Part shown: positions 1-6,100 of the stretch, piece by piece | Layout of the letters: the number at the start of each line of letters is the position of its first letter | How positions within the stretch are numbered: position 1 is the first letter of the stretch | The notes under the pieces: model-generated | What the model saw: only the letters and a program-made list of their open reading frames with translations | Told to the model about the DNA's origin: nothing | Databases searched by the model: none | Program-made: the position numbers and the translations under genes | From: an uncultured Chlamydiae bacterium | GTDB lineage: Bacteria; Chlamydiota; Chlamydiia; Chlamydiales; Rhabdochlamydiaceae | Assembly: GCA_903867585.1 (NCBI GenBank) | Contig: CAIPRZ010000090.1 | Location: 1-8,217 of the forward strand | Length of the DNA stretch: 8,217 nucleotides | Direction of reading: 5' to 3'

Positions 1-614
1 CCAATTTTTTAGGAATCAAAGCAAAACATCTTTATGTAAAGTCTTTAAGTCCCATGCATGATAGCGCCGCAACATTAGAAAAAGAATCTCACGGCCATAA
101 AAACTCTCCGTTTAAATTAAGCGGCCTTTCTTTCAATGAAAGTAAACCCGATGAAGCCTCTATCGGGCACTATTTTTTACAAAATTTCAATCTCTTAATG
201 GATTTTAAAAATCATAGCCTCTCTCTTTATAAAAAAGGGGCAACCCCCTTGTTTAGGTTTCCCTATGGTTTCTTGACATCTTTAAAGAAAATTCCCCTTA
301 GTTATGAAGAAGATTCAGGCATTATTTGCCTGTTTGATACCCCTTTAGGAAAGAAAAGATTTTTATTAGATTCTGGAGCTGGGACAAGTGTTATTTATGA
401 AAAAAAAGATCCCAATATAGAAGATTCTAGCGATTATTATAAGACTTTGACTTTAGATTCTTTTAGCTTAAACCAGGTTCAATTTGGACCTATCACTTTA
501 GATATTTTATCTGTGGATTATTCCCCTCCTTTCGATGGGATTTTGGGAACCAATTTTTTCTATGGTAAAAAAATTTATATTGATTTTGAAAACCAATTTT
601 TATCTATTCTCTAG
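1..614 (+). CDS. Retropepsin-like aspartic protease, tandem domains, 5' partial
   Basis: The frame is open to the left edge (the first full codon starts at base 3), so the Met at 54 is probably internal and the gene starts outside the window. Two halves are visible, numbered from Met54. Residues about 34-60 look like the end of a first retropepsin fold (IGHYFLQNF, then MDFKNHSLSLY). A second fold follows, with a catalytic-type motif LLDSGAGTSVIY (Asp106, bases 369-371) and the closing motif FDGILGTNFF (160-169) followed by IDFENQFLSIL. The closing segments of the two halves align with each other, which suggests an internal duplication. Bacterial proteins of this class (PF13650/PF13975-like) are usually exported or envelope proteases, some with two copies and a PDZ domain; here the protein ends straight after the second fold, without PDZ. 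The N-terminus, any signal peptide and the first catalytic Asp lie upstream. The second motif is DSG rather than the common DTG, which is tolerated in the superfamily. The substrate is unknown. Confidence 0.6.
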   Translation, partial: NFLGIKAKHLYVKSLSPMHDSAATLEKESHGHKNSPFKLSGLSFNESKPDEASIGHYFLQNFNLLMDFKNHSLSLYKKGATPLFRFPYGFLTSLKKIPLSYEEDSGIICLFDTPLGKKRFLLDSGAGTSVIYEKKDPNIEDSSDYYKTLTLDSFSLNQVQFGPITLDILSVDYSPPFDGILGTNFFYGKKIYIDFENQFLSIL

Positions 615-633
615 ACTTTTACTAAACCTTTAA

Positions 634-663
634 TTGTTTTTATGTTTTTAAAGCCAGGATAAG
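634..663 (+). promoter_or_regulatory. Weak candidate sigma70-type promoter for the waaF operon
   Basis: The 68-base gap between the protease and the waaF-like gene is the only intergenic space long enough for a promoter on this strand. TTGTTT (634-639) and GATAAG (658-663) are separated by 18 bases and each matches consensus only partly. No clear terminator precedes it, so read-through from the protease gene is equally possible. This is motif reading only. Confidence 0.2.
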
Positions 664-670
664 AAACTCC

Positions 671-678
671 AAAAAGGG
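671..678 (+). promoter_or_regulatory. Possible ribosome binding site for the waaF-like gene
   Basis: AAAAAGGG lies four bases before the ATG at 683 and thirteen before the ATG at 692. It is a weak purine-rich site. Its spacing is slightly short for the first start and long for the second, so it does not settle which Met is used. Confidence 0.3.
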
Positions 679-682
679 TATA

Positions 683-1696
683 ATGCAGGCTATGCAAGAT
701 ATAAAAAAAATTCTTATTAGGTTTCCTAATTGGCTTGGTGATTGTGTTATGGCTACTGTAATTATTGAAGCCCTAGCTATAGCCTACCCATCAGCCAAAA
801 TCCATGCAGTCATTAGAAAACCTTTTGATGAAATTTTTAAAAAAGATACCCGAATCGAAAAAGTCTTTGGTTTTGTTAAAGAAAAAACCTTCTGGAAAAA
901 ACTCTTACCCTTACCAATTAAAAAAGATTTAAAAAAAGAAAACTATGATCTTGCTATTGTCTGCACCAGATCCTTTTCTTCTGCGTTTGAGCTTTTGGGA
1001 TTAAAAGTTCCTGTAAAAATTGGATCTAAACGATTTTTAGGTTCTTTTTTCTTAACCCATCAAATGAGGTGGGATAAAACTCATCATCAAAAAAAACAAT
1101 ATTTGTCACTTCTTAAACCGCTAAACATTTCTTTTTCCAGCCTGGATTCTATTTTAGAAAAGCCTGACAATTTAGACGGTGATGGTATCATTTTAGGAAT
1201 AGATACTAATAAACCCTATATTCTCATCCATCCAGGAGCCAGTTATGGCCTAGCAAAAACCTGGCCTCTTGAGTATTACAAAAAGCTTGCAAAACTACTT
1301 TTAGAACATTTTGATCTGCCGATTGTTTTTTGTGGAGACGCTACACAGGAAAAAATAGACTTTTTGCATAAAAATCTTATCGATCTAATCGGAAAAACAA
1401 CGCTTGGTGATTTAAAAAAACTGATTGCAAAAGCACGTTGTGTCATTTGTAACGATAGTGGACCTATGCACATAGCAGATGGCCTTAAAGTTCCCCTTGT
1501 GGCTTTATTTGGACCCACAGATCCTGTTTTAACAGGACCTATGAGTTTAAATTCTTTAGTTCTTAATCATAAAACGCCCTGCGGACCCTGCTTTAAAAGA
1601 AATTGCCCGCTTGATCATGCATGTATGAAAAATTTGCTCCCCGAAGATGTTTTTGAAAAACTAAAACCGCTAATGGGTCAATATGGGTCATCTTAG
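683..1696 (+). CDS. waaF: Glycosyltransferase family 9, lipopolysaccharide heptosyltransferase II-like
   Basis: The 337-residue length is close to E. coli WaaF (about 348). Family motifs appear in order: ILIRFPNWLGD at 10-20, whose Asp20 corresponds to the proposed catalytic base of WaaF; HPGAS at 183-187 followed by AKTWP, the sugar-nucleotide-binding region; and NDSGPMHIADG at 257-267, the GT9 signature. A cysteine-rich tail follows (C300, C303, C308, C314), of the kind common in WaaF-type proteins. The family moves heptose from ADP-heptose to the inner core of LPS on the cytoplasmic face of the inner membrane. The actual donor and acceptor here are not proven; organisms lacking heptose in their LPS may use such a protein on another sugar. 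The start could be Met1 or Met4 (base 692). The gene heads a tight co-directional run, and its 3' end overlaps the next gene by 14 bases, so co-translation is likely. The family call is firm and the precise specificity moderate. Confidence 0.85.
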   Translation: MQAMQDIKKILIRFPNWLGDCVMATVIIEALAIAYPSAKIHAVIRKPFDEIFKKDTRIEKVFGFVKEKTFWKKLLPLPIKKDLKKENYDLAIVCTRSFSSAFELLGLKVPVKIGSKRFLGSFFLTHQMRWDKTHHQKKQYLSLLKPLNISFSSLDSILEKPDNLDGDGIILGIDTNKPYILIHPGASYGLAKTWPLEYYKKLAKLLLEHFDLPIVFCGDATQEKIDFLHKNLIDLIGKTTLGDLKKLIAKARCVICNDSGPMHIADGLKVPLVALFGPTDPVLTGPMSLNSLVLNHKTPCGPCFKRNCPLDHACMKNLLPEDVFEKLKPLMGQYGSS

Positions 1697-3650
1697 AAAT
1701 ATTTGGCGATCTGTTACCCCTAACCCTTTTACTCAAAAATTAAAAAAGCAAAATAGCCAAGCCAAAATTTTGCTTTTTTGGAATCGGGGTCTTGGGGATA
1801 TCCCTCTAGAGCTCTATCCTCTTATTAAGACTATTTATAAGTACTGCCCAATGGCTGAAATCTCTGTTATTACAAGAAAAGATCTCATTGAGGGCTTTTA
1901 TTTATTAGATTTTTCGCTAAAAATTTATGAAAGTCCTCGCCTAATCCGTAAACAGGAAGAGCGCTACGATCTCATTTTAGAGGACCTTGGCCTCATCCAA
2001 GAGGATTTTAATCTGATTTTTAATCGTCCTGATCCCGCTTACTGGGTTAAAAAAGAAAAAAAGCATTTTGCCCCCAAACTTTCTTGGAAATCCTCCTTTT
2101 ATAAATCCTATCCAATAGACACAGCAAAGCCACTTGCTTTATTACACATTCACTCAGAAACTGTTTACGGGTTTGAAAAAAACCTACCTTCTACTACGTG
2201 GGAATTTATTATTGAGGATTTGAAAGCTAAAGGCTATTTCACAATTGCTATAGGCCATAGTCCTCAGATAAAAACTGCCTGCGATTTAGATCTTAGAGGG
2301 AAAACCTCTCTTTTTGAATTTCTCTCTTTAATGCACGATGGAAAGTGTTTATTTATAGGACCCGACTCTGGTCTTTTAAACATCCTTTACTACCTTGATG
2401 TTCAAAAGCCTTGGCACCTTATCTCTTTTTGGGCAAATCCAAGAGTTGGCTTACTAAATTATCCAGCGACAACTTTCAATAAAAAGCTGATTCATAAATA
2501 TTATTTGGCTCCCCTTGAAAATCTATCTCTTCTTTCAAAAGATACCCTTTTAGAAAGCGTGCCACCTTCTAAAGGTAACGGGCTCTTTATTAAAAATGGC
2601 TCTTTTAAACCCTCATTTGAGCTTGAAGAGCAGATAGAAAGAGCTATGAACGCTTTACAAAGCTTGCCTTTTTATGAGCCAAAAAATTTAGAGAAGATTT
2701 CAAATCCAGATGTTTCCTTTATAAAAGAGCCTTTTGAAATTGATCCAAGAATTAGGCCTATTATAGTAGCAGGTGGTCAAGGGACAAGACTGGGTGCCGG
2801 TTTCCCAAAGGCTTTATTTGAAATTAATGGAACCTCTCTCATCGGTCATTTCTGTGCAAAAATCAAAGAGGCCTCTTTTCAACTGAATCAAAAACTCCAA
2901 GCCTTTTTGATCGTGTCTCCTGACGGATTTGAGCCCATAAAAAAGCATTTAGAAGAGAAAAATTTTTTTGATCTAGATAGTGATCAACTTATCGTTTTGA
3001 TTCAAGATGAGCTTCCTTTAGTAACTTTAGATGATAAGCTTGTTTTAAAAAATAAAGAATCCATCCATCTAGGTCCAAATGGTAATGGAGAAATTTTTCA
3101 TTTATTGGATAAAAACGGATTCTTTGAAAACCCTGATGATTCTATTTTAGGATTTGAAATCATCCCGATCGATAATCCTATAGCCCCCCTTTTTTTTAAA
3201 GATCATGTCCTCAATTTTTTAAATGATTATGAGGTGTCTATTCTAGCTACAGCTTCTAATCAAAAAAATTTAGGAAAAATTGCTCAAACAAAAAATGGAA
3301 TTCGCATCATCGAATATACAGAAAATCCAAACACGGATTTGCAGTATGCAAATACGGGATTATTAGGTTTTAGCTATGAATTTGCAAAAAAATGTTCTCG
3401 ATTAAAACTTCCCATTCATACCGCTTTAAAAAATTATTCCTGTTTTACAGGAGATGATTATGAAATGGTAAATGTTAAAAAATATGAAACATTTATTTTT
3501 GATCTTTTATTCTATGCTCATAAAATAGGGATCCAAGTGGCGGAATCTTCCAAAATTTTCCAACCTTTAAAAGAAAAAGAAGGTCTTTATGGAATAAAAG
3601 CCTGCCAACAAGCTATAGAAGCTTTAGCGAGCGATAAATTTTTAAACTAG
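1683..3650 (+). CDS. Fusion protein: GT9-like domain plus UDPGP-type UDP-sugar pyrophosphorylase
   Basis: This 655-residue protein has two parts. Residues about 26-290 resemble a GT9 (heptosyltransferase-like) fold: FWNRGLGDIPLELYP (32-46), a divergent HIHSE segment (155-159) where HPG would be expected, and GPDSGLLN (226-233) in place of DSGPMH. A linker of about 60 residues follows. Residues about 357-655 form a UDPGP domain of the UAP1/UDP-GlcNAc pyrophosphorylase type: AGGQGTRLG (363-371) with PK (375-376) for the nucleotide, LIQDELP (439-445), GPNGNG (464-469), IDN (496-498), IIEYTE (542-547), YANTG (555-559), YETFIFD (601-607) and FQPLK (626-630). That enzyme forms a UDP-sugar, most likely UDP-GlcNAc or UDP-Glc, from UTP and the sugar-1-phosphate. 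The helical region of about 100 residues normally before the GGxGTRLG loop is absent; the GT9-like part sits there instead. No stop or frame break lies between the parts. The pyrophosphorylase is probably active. The GT9 part has lost hallmark residues and may be non-catalytic. The start overlaps waaF; the next in-frame Met is at residue 57, inside the GT9 fold. Confidence 0.8.
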   Translation: MGHLRNIWRSVTPNPFTQKLKKQNSQAKILLFWNRGLGDIPLELYPLIKTIYKYCPMAEISVITRKDLIEGFYLLDFSLKIYESPRLIRKQEERYDLILEDLGLIQEDFNLIFNRPDPAYWVKKEKKHFAPKLSWKSSFYKSYPIDTAKPLALLHIHSETVYGFEKNLPSTTWEFIIEDLKAKGYFTIAIGHSPQIKTACDLDLRGKTSLFEFLSLMHDGKCLFIGPDSGLLNILYYLDVQKPWHLISFWANPRVGLLNYPATTFNKKLIHKYYLAPLENLSLLSKDTLLESVPPSKGNGLFIKNGSFKPSFELEEQIERAMNALQSLPFYEPKNLEKISNPDVSFIKEPFEIDPRIRPIIVAGGQGTRLGAGFPKALFEINGTSLIGHFCAKIKEASFQLNQKLQAFLIVSPDGFEPIKKHLEEKNFFDLDSDQLIVLIQDELPLVTLDDKLVLKNKESIHLGPNGNGEIFHLLDKNGFFENPDDSILGFEIIPIDNPIAPLFFKDHVLNFLNDYEVSILATASNQKNLGKIAQTKNGIRIIEYTENPNTDLQYANTGLLGFSYEFAKKCSRLKLPIHTALKNYSCFTGDDYEMVNVKKYETFIFDLLFYAHKIGIQVAESSKIFQPLKEKEGLYGIKACQQAIEALASDKFLN

Positions 3651-3665
3651 GATAAACAGATATTT

Positions 3666-4664
3666 ATGAAAATTGCCTATCTAGGTGCTGGCACCTGGGG
3701 TTTTAGTTTAGCCAATCTTCTTGCTGAAAAAGGGCACAAGGTCATGCTATGGACCCATAATGGGGATTTAGCAGACCGTATTGAAAACACCCGTATTCAT
3801 CCAAAACTTCCCCAAGGTAAAGCCGATCCTAATCTTCATGCAACAACCGATCTTGCAGCGTGTCTAAAAGGGGCTGATTATATTATAGAATCTGTAACCT
3901 CTGCCGGAATTAGACCTGTATTTGAAAAACTAAAATTGCATTATCATAAAGGCACACCCATTGTGATTACCTCAAAAGGAATAGAGCAAAATACAGAACT
4001 TTTACTTCCAGAGGTGGTGTTTGATGTCCTTGGAGAATCTTCTAAATCCTCTATAGCCTGCCTTTCTGGGCCCTCTCATGCTGAAGAAGTTATTCTGAAA
4101 ATACCAACCTCTGTTGTCAGCTCAAGTTACGATCCTGATCTTATGTATAAAGTCGCTGATTTATTTCTCACCCCCTATTTTAGAGTCTATCCCAATAATG
4201 ATATGCAAGGGGTCGCTTTTGGCGGGGCTATGAAAAATATTATTGCCATCGCTTGTGGTATTTCAGATGGTCTAGGGTTTGGTGATAATACAAAAGCTGC
4301 TCTTATGACTCGTGGCCTTCATGAGATAAAAAAACTCTCTGTAACTAAAGGTTGCCTTTCTGAAACTCTCAACGGGCTGGCAGGTCTTGGAGATTTATGC
4401 GTCACCTGTTTATCTACCCTTTCACGCAACTACCGCTTTGGGCATCTAATAGCCAGTGGACAAAATCCCACAAAAGCTAAAGAGACCATCGGGATGGCCG
4501 TTGAAGGGATGTATACTTGTGTTTCGGCCTATCAACTAGCGCACCATCATAAAATTGCCGCTCCGATCACAGAAGCTGTCTTTCAAATCCTTTACAAAGA
4601 TTTAAATCCTCACGAGGCGGTTAAAACATTACTCACCCGTAGCATTAAGGATGAAACTCTATGA
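3666..4664 (+). CDS. gpsA: NAD(P)-dependent glycerol-3-phosphate dehydrogenase
   Basis: GpsA reduces dihydroxyacetone phosphate to sn-glycerol-3-phosphate in the cytoplasm, supplying the backbone for phospholipid synthesis. The 332-residue length is normal for the family. The Rossmann loop GAGTWG is at 7-12. SGPSHAEEV (134-142) is the conserved loop before the substrate domain, GAMKNIIAIACG (187-198) carries the catalytic-type Lys190, GFGDNTKAAL (204-213) is the substrate-binding signature, and GLAGLGDL (237-244) is also family-typical. No key residue is missing. The start is 15 bases after the pyrophosphorylase stop; a weak TAGGAT (3648-3653) lies 12 bases before the ATG, so translation may depend partly on ribosomes finishing the upstream gene. 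The 3' end overlaps nnr by ATGA. A UDPGP gene immediately upstream of gpsA is also the order I recall in Chlamydia. Confidence 0.97.
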   Translation: MKIAYLGAGTWGFSLANLLAEKGHKVMLWTHNGDLADRIENTRIHPKLPQGKADPNLHATTDLAACLKGADYIIESVTSAGIRPVFEKLKLHYHKGTPIVITSKGIEQNTELLLPEVVFDVLGESSKSSIACLSGPSHAEEVILKIPTSVVSSSYDPDLMYKVADLFLTPYFRVYPNNDMQGVAFGGAMKNIIAIACGISDGLGFGDNTKAALMTRGLHEIKKLSVTKGCLSETLNGLAGLGDLCVTCLSTLSRNYRFGHLIASGQNPTKAKETIGMAVEGMYTCVSAYQLAHHHKIAAPITEAVFQILYKDLNPHEAVKTLLTRSIKDETL

Positions 4665-6100
4665 TACCGATCATCACCCCGACTGTTATGCTCGAAGAAG
4701 AAAAGGTTTGGGATATTCAAGATCCGATAAAAAGAATTGAAACCTCTGGAAGGGCTCTTTTTGAGAATTTAATTAATCATATTCATTCTCAAGACCATCT
4801 CCTTTTTATTGTCGGTAAAGGATTAAATGGAGCTGATGCTCTTTGCTTAGCCATGCATTGTCTTGAAGCAGGCTTTGAAATAACTGTGATGTGTCTTTAT
4901 CAAAAATCGGAATTCAAATCAGAAACTTCTCATTTTTATGAGCAGCTTGAATCTTTTAATGTGATTAAGCCCTTTCATCTTCCTAAACAGGGACGTTACT
5001 GCCTCATTGACGGGGTTTATGGAGCTGGATTTAAAGGGCCTGTTCATGCCGATATTAAAGCCCTCTTTGATCAAATCAATTTATCCCATTTTTATAAAAT
5101 TGCGATCGATATTCCTTCAGGAATTGAAGGAGAAAGCGGGGAAGGAAAATCTGCTATTGAATGCGATCTTACTTTAAGTATTGGCCTTCCTAAATGGGGA
5201 CTTTTTGTTAAACAGGGCAGATCCCATTCTGGTCATATCGATCATGTAGAAATTGGCTTGAAAAAAGAAATAGGCCATAAAAAAGCGCTTGGCCATTTAT
5301 TAATCCCTGATAGTATTGCAGGATTATATCCCAAAGAAAAACCCTCTTATCATAAATACCAACGAGGACAGGTTTTAGGCTTAGCCTCTAGTTCATCTTA
5401 TCGAGGAGCTAGCTATCTTTATACAAAAGCGGCCTATAAAGTGGGTGCTGGACTTGTTCGCCTATTCCATGAAAAAGGCTCTTTATTTTTTAATGATTTG
5501 GCCCCTGAGGTGACTCAGCATGAAGTGGACGACATTGATAAGTTTTTAGATAAACAAAAAATAGCCGCCGTTTTTGGGCCAGGGCTTATGATTAATTCAG
5601 CTCATATCCAAATTGTTTCTAAATTTCTTGAAAAAAATATTCCCTGCGTGATTGATAGCGGCGCTTTAGAATCGTTAAATTTATCCAAACTGCACCCACA
5701 TGTTGTTTTAACTCCCCATATTGATGAGCTCAAAAGACTGTTGAAAATTACAACCGATGATTTTGATGAGATGGTAAAACTCTCATCAAACCATCTTTTA
5801 CAATCAGGGCTTACCCTTGTCATCAAGGGTCATCATAGCTGGATTTTACATCAGGATAAAAAACCCCTCATTGCAGCCTTTGCTCCTCTTGCTATGGCTA
5901 CAGCAGGATCTGGAGATGTCCTTGCAGGAATGATTGGTGGATTTTTATCTAAAGGGATCGATTCTTTAACAGCAACCTTACTTGGAGTAGGACTTCATAG
6001 TCTTGCTGGGATGATTGCCATCCAAAATCAATCCCCCAAAGCAATCATGGCATCTGATATTTTAGAAGCTATTGCCGAAGCTTTAAATGACAGTGCCTAA
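4661..6100 (+). CDS. nnr: Bifunctional NAD(P)H-hydrate repair enzyme (epimerase and dehydratase)
   Basis: The protein repairs the hydrated, dead forms of NADH and NADPH. The N-terminal YjeF/NnrE domain (about 8-210) interconverts R and S hydrates. The C-terminal ribokinase-like NnrD domain (about 225-479) dehydrates the S form using ADP or ATP. In NnrE, LIDGVYGAG (115-123) and AIDIPSG (148-154, with catalytic-type Asp150) are visible, as is the IGLPKWG segment (174-180). In NnrD, YHKYQRGQVLGLASSSSYRG (230-249) is the start signature, FGPGL (305-309) and LTPHIDE (350-356) are the core, and TAGSGD (414-419) carries the catalytic Asp419. At 479 residues it is a little shorter than E. coli Nnr (about 515). 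The nucleotide loop of NnrE, usually GNNGGDG, reads GLNGADA (54-60), an unusual change. The start codon lies within the gpsA stop (ATGA), implying translational coupling with an enzyme that consumes NAD(P)H. The 3' end overlaps the convergent epimerase gene. Confidence 0.93.
   Translation: MIPIITPTVMLEEEKVWDIQDPIKRIETSGRALFENLINHIHSQDHLLFIVGKGLNGADALCLAMHCLEAGFEITVMCLYQKSEFKSETSHFYEQLESFNVIKPFHLPKQGRYCLIDGVYGAGFKGPVHADIKALFDQINLSHFYKIAIDIPSGIEGESGEGKSAIECDLTLSIGLPKWGLFVKQGRSHSGHIDHVEIGLKKEIGHKKALGHLLIPDSIAGLYPKEKPSYHKYQRGQVLGLASSSSYRGASYLYTKAAYKVGAGLVRLFHEKGSLFFNDLAPEVTQHEVDDIDKFLDKQKIAAVFGPGLMINSAHIQIVSKFLEKNIPCVIDSGALESLNLSKLHPHVVLTPHIDELKRLLKITTDDFDEMVKLSSNHLLQSGLTLVIKGHHSWILHQDKKPLIAAFAPLAMATAGSGDVLAGMIGGFLSKGIDSLTATLLGVGLHSLAGMIAIQNQSPKAIMASDILEAIAEALNDSA

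Noticed and set aside
1276..1518. 80-codon open frame on the minus strand inside the waaF-like gene
   Set aside because: It is antisense to a well-supported GT9 gene, spanning its signature motif. The translation resembles no known family and no ribosome site stands out.
1580..1627. Cysteine cluster near the C-terminus of the waaF-like protein, considered as a metal or Fe-S site
   Set aside because: A CxPC...C...C tail of this form is common in WaaF-type heptosyltransferases, so it supports the family call and is not a new feature.
5602..5826. 74-codon open frame on the minus strand inside nnr
   Set aside because: It is the shadow of the NnrD core region, with no recognisable protein features.
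6064..6084. Short inverted repeat AAGCT/AGCTT near the nnr end, considered as a terminator for the minus-strand operon
   Set aside because: The stem is only five pairs with a broken T-run on the minus strand, too weak to call.
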